DNA of 64,000 bases. Source: PALSA-600 sp963842335 (lineage in GTDB: Bacteria > Actinomycetota > Thermoleophilia > Gaiellales > Gaiellaceae). Position numbers and translations under genes: made by a program. The stretch spans positions 186,001-250,000 of the forward strand of contig CAWJGF010000003.1 in assembly GCA_963842335.1 (NCBI GenBank), written 5' to 3'. Positions 52,880 through 62,800 of the stretch are shown piece after piece (position 1 is the stretch's first letter; every line of letters starts with the position of its first letter). The notes under the pieces are model-generated. The model was not told where the DNA came from and did not search any database. It saw nothing but the letters and a program-made list of their open reading frames with translations.

Positions 52880-53331
52880 TGCGGCTGCCAGGCGTCCGGG
52901 TCGGCGGCGAGCGCCTTGACTTCCGCCGGCAGCTCGCCGGCGGCGACGTCGGCGAGGCTCACCTGCTCGAGCACGCCGCGCAGGCTTGCGCGCACCGCGA
53001 CCCATACGTCGCGCAGGCGCTCGGCACTGCCGGTGTAGGCGACCTGCTCCGAGCGCACGCCGCGGACATTCGCGAGCGGCCCGTCGACGGCGCGGATCAC
53101 GTCGGCAAGCGAAATCTCTTCGGCCGGGCGCGCGAGCCAGTAACCGCCGTCCGCACCTCGACGGCTCGCCACGAGCCCCGCGTTCCGCAGATCGCCGAGA
53201 ATGTTCTCGAGGAAGTTCGGCGGGATCTCCTGCGCCTTGGCGATGCGGTCGCCCTTCACCGGCCCGTCACCTGCCGCGGCAAGCTCGAGCGCCGCGCGAA
53301 TCGCGTAGTCGGCTTTCGCTGAGACCCTCAC
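52876..53331 (-). CDS. Rrf2-family transcriptional regulator without cysteines
   Basis: A 151-residue winged-helix regulator starting VRVSAKADYAIRAALELA, with the recognition region IPPNFLENILGDLRNAGLV and the wing SRRGADGGYWLARP. Rrf2 proteins such as IscR and NsrR bind a 2Fe-2S or 4Fe-4S cluster through three Cys; this one contains no Cys, like CymR-type cysteine-metabolism regulators. Convergent position beside the sulfate operon suggests control of sulfur uptake. GTG 53331 is the best start by similarity. Confidence 0.9.
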   Translation of the reverse strand: MRVSAKADYAIRAALELAAAGDGPVKGDRIAKAQEIPPNFLENILGDLRNAGLVASRRGADGGYWLARPAEEISLADVIRAVDGPLANVRGVRSEQVAYTGSAERLRDVWVAVRASLRGVLEQVSLADVAAGELPAEVKALAADPDAWQPH

Positions 53332-53390
53332 GCGCCCATTCTGCCCGGCTGGGCGCCGCGACACCGGTGCGACGGTCTCGTTGCGACCGG

Positions 53391-54143
53391 CTAATCGAAT
53401 ACGTCGAGCAGGATCCGGATCTCGCACACCTCGCGAAATCCGAGCCGCGCGAGTATCGGGCGCGACATCGGCGAGGCCTGGGTGACGAGCACCGGAGTGC
53501 CACGCGCGACAGCATCCTCCCAACGCGCCGCGACGAGCGCGCGATAGGCGCCTCGCCCGCGTGCCTCGGGCAGGGTCGCACCCCCGAAGAGCGTCACGCC
53601 ACGTGTGGAAAACGACCCGGAGGCCCGAGCGACCGGCTCACCGTCGACGAATGCGAGGTAGACGATGTTGTTCGGGTCGCGCGGAGGCGGCGTCACCTTG
53701 GTCGGCACCGGGCCGCCAAATGCGATCGCGGCGATCTGGGACGCTGCGAGGTGCTCCTCGTAGGTCTCCGCCGGGCGCACGTCGATGCCCGGCGCCTGCT
53801 GGGCAGGAGAATCGGTGAGCACCATGCCGACCGCGAGTGGCGTCGGCTCGTCGTCGACGAGCCCGAGCTCGAGCAGGCGATCGACGAGATCGACCGGAGT
53901 CGCGTGCGTGCCGACCTCCCAGGTGCACGCGGTGCGACCCTTCGCGCGCAGGCGCGCGTGAATCTCCTCGCGCACCTCCTCGAGCTCACCCTCGCCCAGC
54001 CGAAACCGCTGCGCGACGTTCCACCCCGGCTCGTCCCCTCGGCCCATCCACAGCACATACCGGTCGGTGAAGTCACGCTCGTCACTCGGCCCGAGCGGCG
54101 TGTAGGAGTTCGCGTTCTCGGCGAGCTCGAGGATCGGACCCAT
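53391..54143 (-). CDS. GNAT-family N-acetyltransferase
   Basis: A 250-residue protein with two GNAT-like halves; the C-terminal half has the acetyl-CoA loop LPEARGRGAYRALVAARWED and the following strand VLVTQAS. The substrate is unknown. The ATG at 54143 has a TAAGGT box 6 nt upstream, so it is probably leaderless. It is divergent from the cyclase/AAA gene across 34 bp. Confidence 0.82.
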   Translation of the reverse strand: MGPILELAENANSYTPLGPSDERDFTDRYVLWMGRGDEPGWNVAQRFRLGEGELEEVREEIHARLRAKGRTACTWEVGTHATPVDLVDRLLELGLVDDEPTPLAVGMVLTDSPAQQAPGIDVRPAETYEEHLAASQIAAIAFGGPVPTKVTPPPRDPNNIVYLAFVDGEPVARASGSFSTRGVTLFGGATLPEARGRGAYRALVAARWEDAVARGTPVLVTQASPMSRPILARLGFREVCEIRILLDVFD

Positions 54144-54149
54144 ACATCA

Positions 54150-54170
54150 ACCTTATTCGCGGCGTAGATT
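54150..54170. promoter_or_regulatory. Divergent leaderless -10 elements
   Basis: TAAGGT (54155-54150, minus) is 6 nt before ATG 54143; TAGATT (54165-54170, plus) is 7 nt before GTG 54178. No -35 hexamer of quality is seen for either. Confidence 0.45.
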
Positions 54171-54177
54171 CGTACCT

Positions 54178-57135
54178 GTGACGACCTGCGCTGCCTGCGG
54201 CCATGAGAGCCCCGAAGCCTTCAAGTTCTGTCCCGAATGCGGGACGCCGGTTGCCGTGGCTGCGACGACACGCGAGGTGCGGAAGATCGTGACCATCGTC
54301 TTCTGCGACCTGACCGGCTCGACCGCGCTCGGCGACCGCACCGATCCGGAGGCGCTGCGTGCGACGATGCGCGGCTACTTCGAGAAGATGCGCATCATCC
54401 TCGAACGCCACGGCGGCACGGTCGAGAAATTCGTCGGCGATGCAGTAATGGCGGTCTTCGGCGTCCCGGTGTCGCACGAGGACGACGGTTTACGCGCGGT
54501 TCGAGCCGCCTGGGAAATGCGATTCGCCGTCACGGCCCTCGGACTCCAAGCACGGATCGGAGTGAACACGGGTGAAGTGGTCACTGGCGAAGGGGACACG
54601 CTTGTCACAGGCGACGCGGTGAATGTCGCCGCCCGACTCGAGCAGGCAGCCGAACCCGGCGAGGTATTGATCGGCGAGCGGACCCGTCAGCTCGTTCGCG
54701 ACGCGGCAGAGGTCGAACGCGTCGAGGTCGAGGCGAAAGGAAAACCGCAACCTCTCACTGCTTTTCGTATCGTCGCGCTCGACCTCGAAGCGAGCGGATT
54801 CGAGCGGCGCCTCGACGCGCCGCTGGTCGGACGCAGTCGTGAGCTCGGCCTGCTTCGCCAAGCGTTCGAACGATCCGTGAGCGAGCAGTCATGCCAGCTT
54901 TTCACGCTCCTCGGTCCCGCCGGTGTAGGTAAGTCGCGGCTGGCAGCCGCGTTTCTGGAAACAGTCGACGCAACGGTCGTGCGCGGCAGATGCCTCGACT
55001 ATGGCGAGGGCATCACTCTGTGGCCGGTCATCGAAGTCCTGAAGCAACTTCAGGCCCACGACACGATCGAACGAATCACCGGCACGCTGCCGGCGACGGA
55101 GCTCTTCTGGAGCGTCAGGCGCCGGCTCGAAGCGGCAGCGGCTGAGCGGCCGCTGGCCCTCGTGTTCGACGACGTCCACTGGGGCGAAACGACGTTCCTG
55201 GACCTGCTCGATCACATCAGCGATCTCTCGCGTGGCGTACCAATCCTGCTGCTCTGCCTCGCGCGGCCCGACCTGCTGGACGACCGGCCCGACTGGGCGG
55301 GCGGGAAACTGAATGCCACGACGACGTTGCTCGAGCCGTTGTCGCGCGACGAGTCTGCGCACCTGCTCGCGTCGATTGGAGGCGATCTGGATGCATCGAC
55401 ACAGAGCCGGATACTCGACGCGGCCGCGGGAAACCCACTCTTTGTGGAAGAAATGCTCGCCCTTTCTCGGGATGACGGCGACATCCGCGCGCCCTCGACG
55501 GTGCAGGCGCTCCTCCAGGCGCGCCTTGACCGCCTCCCCGCTGCGCAGCGCGCCGTGATCGAGCGGGCGGCGGTCGAGGGCGAGATCTTCCATCGCGGAT
55601 CGGTCGCGGAGCTCTCGGGCGAGGTCGTCGACACCGAGCTTGCAGGCCTCGTTCGCAAGGAGCTGATCCGGCCCGAACGAGCGACGTTCGTGGACGACGA
55701 TGCGTACCGCTTCCGCCATCTCTTGATTCGCGACGCGGCTTACGACGCGTTGCCCAAGGAGACGCGCGCCGACCTGCATGAGCGGTTCGCGCGTTGGCTC
55801 GAACACCGTGGCGGGCTCGTGGAACTCGATGAGATCGTCGGGTACCACCTCGAGCAGGCGGCGCTGAACCGGCACGATCTCGGCCGTTCCGACGTTGCGC
55901 TCGCACGCTCGGCCGCTGAGAGATTGCGCAACGCCGGCCAGCATGCAGCCGACCGAGAGGATCTGCCGGCGGCCGAAAATCTCCTCAGACGGGCGCTGGC
56001 GCTGCTCCCCGCGGAAGACGACGCCAGAATCTCCATCCTCCAGGCCTTGGCGTCGGCACTTATCGGATCCGCGATGTACGACAGGCTCGAGGAAGTAATT
56101 GCTGCCCTGGAGACGAGCGGCAACCCCGGCCTCCAGATGCACGGTCGTATCGCCCGCGCGCTTGTGCTCATGCACGCTGAATCAGCATCGGCGGGAGTGG
56201 GCGCGACGGCTCGTCGCACCGCCGAAGATGCGAAGGATCTGTTCAGCTCGCTCGGCGACCAAGCTGGAGTCGCGCATGCCTGGATGCTTCTCGCGATGGT
56301 CCAGAACCTCGAATGCCAGATGGAAGCGATGCTCGTGTCCCTGGAGCAGGCCGTTGGGCAAGCAGATCGGGCGGGTGACCTGACGCTGTTGGGTAACGCC
56401 TACGGGTGGATGACCGGCCCGCTGACCCATGGGCCGTTCACGCCATCGGAAGTGCGTGCGCGGTTCGTACGGCGGCCGGACGGTCCAAAGAGTCGCTTCC
56501 AGACGCAGGCCGAGTTGATGCTGGAGGCGACACTGCTCCGACGCGAGGGGCTATTCGACGACTGCCACGCGCTCTGGTGCGAGGCGGATGGGATGCTTGC
56601 CGACCTCGGTCTCGAGGTCATCCGCCGCGGGATGTGGGAGATCCCTGCGGAATGCTTGCAGGCTCGCGGTGAGCTTGCCGAGGCCGAGCGTCTCTACCGG
56701 GAGGCTTGGAACGGGCTGGGCGAACTCGGCGAGACGGGGTTCCGTTCGACCCTCGGCCTCGGTTACGCCGAGGTGATCTACGCCCGCGGCCGGCCGGAGG
56801 AAGCGGAGGAACTGGTGCGTGAGAGTCAGGCGATGGGAGGCCCTGACGATCTCGCGAACCACATCCTGGGTGGTGCGCTGAAGGCGAAGATCGAAGCCGA
56901 CCGCGGACTGTACGGCGAGTCGGAGCGACTCGGACGCAACGCCGTGAGGTACGCGCTGCAGACCGACATGGTGACGGGCCGGGCCTACGCATTCTCGGCG
57001 CTGGCCCATGCACTCCGGGCCGCCGGGCAGCTGGACGAAGCCCGTAGCCTTTACGACGACGCGCTCGGCGAGCACGAGAGCCATGGCGACGTCGTCCTCG
57101 CCGCGCGAACGCGAGAGCTACTGGTAGAGCTTTGA
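54178..57135 (+). CDS. Class III adenylate/guanylate cyclase with AAA ATPase and TPR domains
   Basis: A 985-residue signalling protein. A zinc ribbon (CAACG and CPECG) is followed by a class III cyclase domain (about 35-190): FCDLTGSTALGDR and VEKFVGDAVMAVFG carry the metal-binding Asp residues and the purine-selecting Lys; GDAVNVAARLEQAA has the transition-state Asn and Arg, so catalysis is likely. Next comes a MalT/AAA-type NTPase (about 215-490, Walker A GPAGVGKS, Walker B LALVFDDVHWGE), then a TPR-like solenoid to the C-terminus. Such proteins sense stress or nutrients in actinobacteria. The GTG start has a TAGATT box 7 nt upstream. It overlaps the convergent lytic transglycosylase gene by 18 nt. 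Confidence 0.92.
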   Translation: MTTCAACGHESPEAFKFCPECGTPVAVAATTREVRKIVTIVFCDLTGSTALGDRTDPEALRATMRGYFEKMRIILERHGGTVEKFVGDAVMAVFGVPVSHEDDGLRAVRAAWEMRFAVTALGLQARIGVNTGEVVTGEGDTLVTGDAVNVAARLEQAAEPGEVLIGERTRQLVRDAAEVERVEVEAKGKPQPLTAFRIVALDLEASGFERRLDAPLVGRSRELGLLRQAFERSVSEQSCQLFTLLGPAGVGKSRLAAAFLETVDATVVRGRCLDYGEGITLWPVIEVLKQLQAHDTIERITGTLPATELFWSVRRRLEAAAAERPLALVFDDVHWGETTFLDLLDHISDLSRGVPILLLCLARPDLLDDRPDWAGGKLNATTTLLEPLSRDESAHLLASIGGDLDASTQSRILDAAAGNPLFVEEMLALSRDDGDIRAPSTVQALLQARLDRLPAAQRAVIERAAVEGEIFHRGSVAELSGEVVDTELAGLVRKELIRPERATFVDDDAYRFRHLLIRDAAYDALPKETRADLHERFARWLEHRGGLVELDEIVGYHLEQAALNRHDLGRSDVALARSAAERLRNAGQHAADREDLPAAENLLRRALALLPAEDDARISILQALASALIGSAMYDRLEEVIAALETSGNPGLQMHGRIARALVLMHAESASAGVGATARRTAEDAKDLFSSLGDQAGVAHAWMLLAMVQNLECQMEAMLVSLEQAVGQADRAGDLTLLGNAYGWMTGPLTHGPFTPSEVRARFVRRPDGPKSRFQTQAELMLEATLLRREGLFDDCHALWCEADGMLADLGLEVIRRGMWEIPAECLQARGELAEAERLYREAWNGLGELGETGFRSTLGLGYAEVIYARGRPEEAEELVRESQAMGGPDDLANHILGGALKAKIEADRGLYGESERLGRNAVRYALQTDMVTGRAYAFSALAHALRAAGQLDEARSLYDDALGEHESHGDVVLAARTRELLVEL

Positions 57136-57663
57136 GTGCCAGGCGTCCTGGTAGATCCGCTTCAGGTCCTCGACGCGCTTGACGTACGCCCTCGTCTCGG
57201 AGAACTGGATCGGCTCGCCCTTCGCGCGCCAGCTGTCGACGTTCCCCTGCCCCGCGTTGTAGGCGGCGAGCACGAGCCGCTCGCTCCCGTACTTGTCGAA
57301 GAGATTCTTCAAGTACCACTCGCCATAGCGGATGTTGATCTCGGCGTTGTAGAGATCCTGAGTTCGAAACGCGTTGCCGTGCGTGCGAATGGCAATCCCG
57401 TGCGCCGTCTCGGGGGTGAGCTGCATCAGCCCGATCGCGCCCGAGGACGACTTCGCATTCGTGTTGAACTTCGACTCCTGGTAGACCACCGCAGCGACCA
57501 GCGCCGGGTCGAGCCCGTGCTCACGCGCGTGCACGCGAATGAACTCCGAGTAGCGCAGTGGGTAGCGGATGCGCTCGTACCACGGCGGACTCGTCTCGTC
57601 GACCACCAGGAACGCTCCACCCGCGATGACGACCAGAACGGTGACGAGCAGCAGCCGTCTCAC
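57118..57663 (-). CDS. Lytic transglycosylase (Slt family), membrane-anchored
   Basis: A 181-residue protein with an N-terminal membrane anchor (LLLVTVLVVIAGGAFLVV) and a lysozyme-like SLT domain: ESKFNTNAKSSSGAIGLMQL with the catalytic Glu, then NIRYGEWYLKNL and AAYNAGQGNVDSW. It cleaves peptidoglycan glycan strands in the cell wall space. The ATG overlaps the coaE stop (ATGA), so it is part of the rpsA-coaE-slt transcript. Confidence 0.93.
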   Translation of the reverse strand: MRRLLLVTVLVVIAGGAFLVVDETSPPWYERIRYPLRYSEFIRVHAREHGLDPALVAAVVYQESKFNTNAKSSSGAIGLMQLTPETAHGIAIRTHGNAFRTQDLYNAEINIRYGEWYLKNLFDKYGSERLVLAAYNAGQGNVDSWRAKGEPIQFSETRAYVKRVEDLKRIYQDAWHSKLYQ

Positions 57664-58244
57664 GACGAGAGGTCGCGCATGACCGACGCGACAAACGCAT
57701 CGAGCTCCTCGATCGAGCCGATGTTCTTGTACGCGTAGTCAGCGAGCTTCACCTTGTCGGTATCCGGCAAGAAGCGCGATTCGCGGTCCTCGGTCGCGAC
57801 GAGGGAGCGTGCGCGCCGCAGCTTGGTGGGGGCGGTGATGACAACGACCTTGTCGAAGCGCTCTTGACCGCCAGTCTCATAGAGCAGCGGCACCTCCGTG
57901 ACGCTCACCTTCGGCCTGACCGGCAGTGTCGCGAGGTCTTCGCGCCACTTCAGATACTCGGCGGAGACCAACGGATGCAGCAGCGCCTCGAGCCAGTCGA
58001 GCGCCGCGCGATCGTTGAAGACGACGCTGCCCAGCGCACCGCGGTCGATCTCGCCGTCCGGCGAGACGATGCCGTTGCCGAGCCGTCCGACGAGCGCCGA
58101 CTTCACCTCGTCCCGCCGCAGCAGATGATGGACGATCTCGTCGCTCGAGACCGTCGCCGCGCCGTGGCGAGCGAATGCGGCCAGCGCCTCACTCTTCCCC
58201 GCCCCGATGCCGCCGGTGATCGCGACGGCTAGAGGCGAGCTCAC
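57660..58244 (-). CDS. coaE: Dephospho-CoA kinase CoaE
   Basis: A 194-residue kinase for the last step of coenzyme A synthesis. It shows the P-loop GGIGAGKS, the DEIVHHLL helix, and the LID-region pattern LVSAEYLKWRED. Length and fold are normal. The start overlaps the rpsA stop (ATGA) and the stop overlaps the slt start (ATGA). Confidence 0.95.
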   Translation of the reverse strand: MSSPLAVAITGGIGAGKSEALAAFARHGAATVSSDEIVHHLLRRDEVKSALVGRLGNGIVSPDGEIDRGALGSVVFNDRAALDWLEALLHPLVSAEYLKWREDLATLPVRPKVSVTEVPLLYETGGQERFDKVVVITAPTKLRRARSLVATEDRESRFLPDTDKVKLADYAYKNIGSIEELDAFVASVMRDLSS

Positions 58245-59764
58245 TCCGCCGGGGTGGAGGCTTCCGGGTCCGCCGCGGGAGCAGCGTCGCCTGCCTCGTC
58301 GGCAGCCGGCTCCGCAGCATCTGCGGGGGCGTCCTCGACCGGCACTTCAGCGGCAGGTGCCTCAGCAGCAGGCGCTTCTTCAGCGGGCGCTTCAGCAGCA
58401 ACCTCGTCGGCCGGCGCCTCCTCTGCCGGCACGACACCTGCTCCGGTCGCGTCAGCCTCCGCGGACGGCGCCTCGTCGTCGGCAGACTCGGGGAGCTCGT
58501 ACGAGGGCTCCAGCTCGGAAGCCTCGCCCTCCTCCGTCGCAGACCCTTCCGCAAAGACTTCCTCGGAGAGATCGATCGTCGGGCGCGGCGCGGTGTGCAC
58601 CGACTCGCCGCCGTCGGCACGCGGCTGCACCTCGTCGGTCTCCTCCACGCGCTTCAGCGACAGCGACAACCGTCTGCGTTCGCCGTCGACCTCGATGATC
58701 TTGACGTTGACGGGTTGGCCCTGCGCGACAATCTCGCGAGGATTCTCGACGTGATGCTGCGCGAGCTCCGAGATATGAACGAGGCCTTCCACTCCCGGCA
58801 GAATCTCGACGAACGCACCAAAGGTGACGACCTTCGTGACGCGACCTTCGACCACATCGTCCTCGTGGTAGGACTCGATCACCTGCTGCCAGGGGTCGCT
58901 CTGAGTCTGCTTGAGGCCGAGCGAGATCCGCTGGCGATCGCGGTCGATGTCGAGCACCTTGACCTGCACGTCCTGGCCGATCTCGAGCACCTCCGACGGG
59001 TGGTTGACGTGCGACCACGAGAGCTCTGAGATGTGGATGAGGCCGTCCATCCCGTCGAGGTCGACGAATGCACCGAAGTCGACGATGTTGGAGATCTGCC
59101 CCTCGACGACGTCGCCGGGCTGAAGCTTGTCGAGAATCGTCTGCCGCTGCTCCTTGCGCTCCTCTTCGAGCACGGCGCGGCGCGAGAGCACGACGTTGTT
59201 GCGCGAGCGATTCAGCTCGATCACCTTCGCGCGCAACTCCTGGCCGAGGAACTCGTCGAGGTCCTGCACGCGGCGGATGTCGACGAGCGATGCCGGCAGG
59301 AAGCCACGCACGCCCAGGTCGAGGATCAGACCGCCCTTGACGACCTCGATCACGCGCCCGTTCACCGGCTCGCCCGACTCCGCAGCCATCTCGATGTTCT
59401 TCCAGGCGAGCTCGAACCGCGCGCGCTTCTTCGAGAGGATCAGACGCCCTTCGGCGTCCTCCTTCGTGAGCACCAGCGCGTCGATCTCGTCGCCCAGCGA
59501 CACCTCGTCGGCCGGGTTGACCGAGCGGCGGATCGAGAGCTCCGAGACGGGGATGACCCCCTCCGACTTGTAGCCGATGTCGACGAGGACTTCGTCCTTG
59601 TCGACCCGGACCACGGTGCCGTGAACGACCTGCCCCTCGTTGATCTCGGGGAAGGTCGAGTCGTAATCGGGGATCAGTTCGCCGTCCGGGCCTTCGACCC
59701 AGACCCCGGGCTCCCGCTCCATGATGTCGTTGCTAGCCAAGCGGCCGGGAAGTATAGCCATCAC
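58241..59764 (-). CDS. rpsA: 30S ribosomal protein S1
   Basis: RNA-binding ribosomal protein with four S1 domains, each with the VxGxVxxI..G.fVdl pattern (VVHGTVVRVDKDEVLVDIGY, VNGRVIEVVKGGLILDLGVR, VVEGQISNIVDFGAFVDLDG, VVEGRVTKVVTFGAFVEILP). A Glu/Ala/Pro-rich acidic tail of about 110 residues follows, longer than in E. coli. The product is about 507 residues from GTG 59764, but a TATACT box at 59756-59751 makes the internal ATG 59722 (MEREPGVWVEG) more likely. First gene of the rpsA-coaE-slt transcript. Confidence 0.95.
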   Translation of the reverse strand: MMAILPGRLASNDIMEREPGVWVEGPDGELIPDYDSTFPEINEGQVVHGTVVRVDKDEVLVDIGYKSEGVIPVSELSIRRSVNPADEVSLGDEIDALVLTKEDAEGRLILSKKRARFELAWKNIEMAAESGEPVNGRVIEVVKGGLILDLGVRGFLPASLVDIRRVQDLDEFLGQELRAKVIELNRSRNNVVLSRRAVLEEERKEQRQTILDKLQPGDVVEGQISNIVDFGAFVDLDGMDGLIHISELSWSHVNHPSEVLEIGQDVQVKVLDIDRDRQRISLGLKQTQSDPWQQVIESYHEDDVVEGRVTKVVTFGAFVEILPGVEGLVHISELAQHHVENPREIVAQGQPVNVKIIEVDGERRRLSLSLKRVEETDEVQPRADGGESVHTAPRPTIDLSEEVFAEGSATEEGEASELEPSYELPESADDEAPSAEADATGAGVVPAEEAPADEVAAEAPAEEAPAAEAPAAEVPVEDAPADAAEPAADEAGDAAPAADPEASTPAE

Positions 59765-59809
59765 GGGAGAAGCGCCCGTTAACGGACGCTCCTCCCGCCG
59801 CGTTGACGC

Positions 59810-62800
59810 TCACAACCGCCCCGCGAGCCGCTTCAGCGTCGCCGCCTGCTCGGGGGTGAACGCCTTGCCCGTCTGCGCGTCGACCTCGTTTTCGAACGCG
59901 CCCAGCTGGCCCGCCCGGAGCTTCACGCAGAGCGAGTCGGCCTGGCCGCCATTCTTGGCCCAGCCGGCGATCGTCGAGCAGAGGCTGTCGACCGTCACCG
60001 TCACCGAGACGGTCGCCGTGTACTCCGAGACGCCATCGTCCTTGTCCCGGATCCAGCCCCTCACGACGAGCGAGCCGGTGTCGCTGGTCGGGCACACGGC
60101 AGTCGCTGCCGGCGAGAATGCTCCGAAGCCGGAGCCGCAGTCGAACGCGTACTGGAAGCCTGCGGCCGTGTCGGCGGCCGACGGATCGGAAGCCGCCGCC
60201 AACGAGATCGTGAAGGCGTTCGGCGCAAGCACACTCGCCGGCGCCGCGAACGTTGCCGACGGTGCGACGTTGCGAACGGTCACAGTCGTGCTCGCAACGG
60301 CTGTCGAGCCGTCCGGGGCCGTCACCTGCACGTTCACTGTGCGTGTCGCAGGCCCGTCGATCGACGAAGCCGAGAAGAGCTGGGTTGCCCCTGCCGACTC
60401 GAACGTGCCGTCGTCGTCGAGATCCCAGCGGTACGTGACAGTGCCGCCGCTCGCGTCCGATCCGCTTGCGTCGAGCGGGACCGCACCACCCTCGTCGACG
60501 GTGTACGGGCCTCCCGCCGAGACGACCGGTGCGGCAAACGTCACACCGGTTACCTGCGGATCGTGGTCCGAGACCTGGTTCGCAAACTCGGCGTTCACGT
60601 GGACCGGGTCGTACGCATGCGGCCTCGGCAACAGCCCACCGGCGATCAGGGTGTGGTCGATCACCTGCGAATTGCCGTCGAACACATAGGAGTAGCGCTC
60701 GTTCAGCGGCAGGTCGTCGATCAATGCATGCAGCCCCGACGACTCGAGGATCGACACCGTGTCCGAGAACTGGAAGTCGTTCAGGTCGCCGAGCACAAAG
60801 ACGTTCGCGCTCGGATTCGCGCCGAGGATGCTCGAGACGAAATCGGCCACCTCATGTGCCTGCTGGTGTCGTTGCGTCTCCGAGCTGTTGACCGGCGGCT
60901 GGTCCGTGCCCCAGAGCGGGTCGTCTCCCAGCTTCGAGACGAAGTGGTTGGCGATCACGAAAACGACGTGTCCGTTGAAGACGAATTCTCCGGCCAGAGG
61001 CTTGCGGCTGTCCTGCCAGGCGGAGCTCGTCGGATCGACACGTCCCGGGTTGAACTTCAGCGCGGTCGCAGGCCCGGTGCCGACGACTGCGTTCGCGTCG
61101 AGCGAGCCACCCGGCCGTGCCGGGCGCGAGGGAAAGGCCGGCCACGTCGGTGCGGTAGGCAAACACCACGCGGATGTTGCCGCCCGGCTGGCCGCCGTCC
61201 TGGTCGTCGACCGGGTTCACCCAGGCGAACGCGTAGTTCGGGCCGCCGGCGCGCGCGATCGCCGCATTCAGCTTGTCGAGCGTCGCCGTCGAGTCGACGA
61301 CACCGTCGTCGGTCGCCCCGCTCGAGTCCTGAACCTCCTCGAGCGCCACGATGTCGGGTGCACGCAGGTTGTTGACGAAGACGTTCGCGAGCCCGTCGTA
61401 CTTCGAGACAGGGTCACCGGGCGCGAGGTTCTCCATGTTGAAGGTCGCAACCGTGAGGCGATCGGGACCGCCGACGACGGTCGTGACTTCCTTCTGGATC
61501 GGGCTCGGCTGCCACACCGGCGCCTTCAGCAGGTGCACTGTGTAGTTGTCGAAGGCGTAGTCCATGACCCCGACATGCGGGCCGGGCGACGTCGCTCCGA
61601 CGTCTGCGGTCGGCATCGTGGCCGCCAGGACGTCGTCGTCGAGCCGGAACTTCTCCGGATTGACGTCGTCGCCCTGCAGCAGGATCCCGCCGCTCGGCGT
61701 CAGCACCCCGGCGCCGGCGCCGTTGTCGGGGACGATCCACACCTCACCGAACGAGTCGACCCGCGAGACGGTCTGGATGTCGTTGAACTGGACGAGCATC
61801 CCTTCGAGCGCTTCGTCGAACGCGATCCCGTCGGTGACGAGCGCGGTCGGTGGCGTCAGGCCGCCCTGGCCGATGACCGTCGCCGCGGGCAGCGCGTTGC
61901 CGGACGAGAGCGTGGCGATCGTCGGCGAGACGATCTCGGTGGTCGGCAGATCGTCGGGAGCGGTCGAGGCAATGAACTCCTTCACCGTGCCGGCAACCTT
62001 CACGTCGTCGCCGGGTGCCACGGACGGCGTCGTCGAGCCCGTGAAGACGAAGATCCCGTCGCTCGTCGTCGGATCGTTGTCGCCTGCCGGGTCCTGCATG
62101 AAGAAGCCGCGGGCGCTTCCCGTCGACTCCACGGCGGTCACGATCCCGCGCACGCCCGAGACCGGTTGGTTGGCGAGCAGCGAGAACTGACCCGAGCCCT
62201 GAATCTCCGGGATGGATACCGGTGGGGTCGCGGTCGTGATCTGCCAGCTGAAGTTCGCAGCCATCGTGTCCGGCGGGTCGACCGAATCCTGGTCGTGCAC
62301 GGCCGTTGCGGAAACGGTCGTCGTGCACTGCTCGCCGGAGCTGAACGGCGTATCCGGGTGCAAGGTGAACACGAGTGGGCCTCCCAAGACCGTCGCCGTG
62401 TGCTCACCGCTCGCCGAGCAGTGAATCGTGAACCAGGCCGTGTCGACGTTCACGGGCTCGGAGAAGTTCACGACGAGGTCGGTGGCGGGATCGACCCCCG
62501 CTGCACCGTCTGCCGGAACGGTGGAGGCGACGCTCGGCGCTGCATCGCCACCGTCGCCCGTACGCGGCGTCGGCGCGCCGGCGGTGAAATCGGCGAAGTT
62601 GTTATCAGTGTCGGTGGCGCCTGCGGCCCCGCGCAGAGCAGCCGTCGTGTTTGACAGCGCCGGGGCCGCCGCCGCGCCCTCGAAGCAGTTCGCAGCTCCG
62701 TAGCCCACAAGGTCGACAACCCCAGTCGGGCACACACCGACGAGCGCAGTCTGCGCCGAGACGAGCGCCACCTTGCCTGCGCCCGCCGCCATGGCGATGT

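Noticed and set aside
2609..61136. Firm assignment of the frame breaks to programmed slippage at CTT
   Set aside because: The same CTT N contexts occur unshifted in ino1, the GT4-PHP gene and the DUF4331 gene, and out-of-frame CTT is expected by chance. Kept only as a hypothesis.
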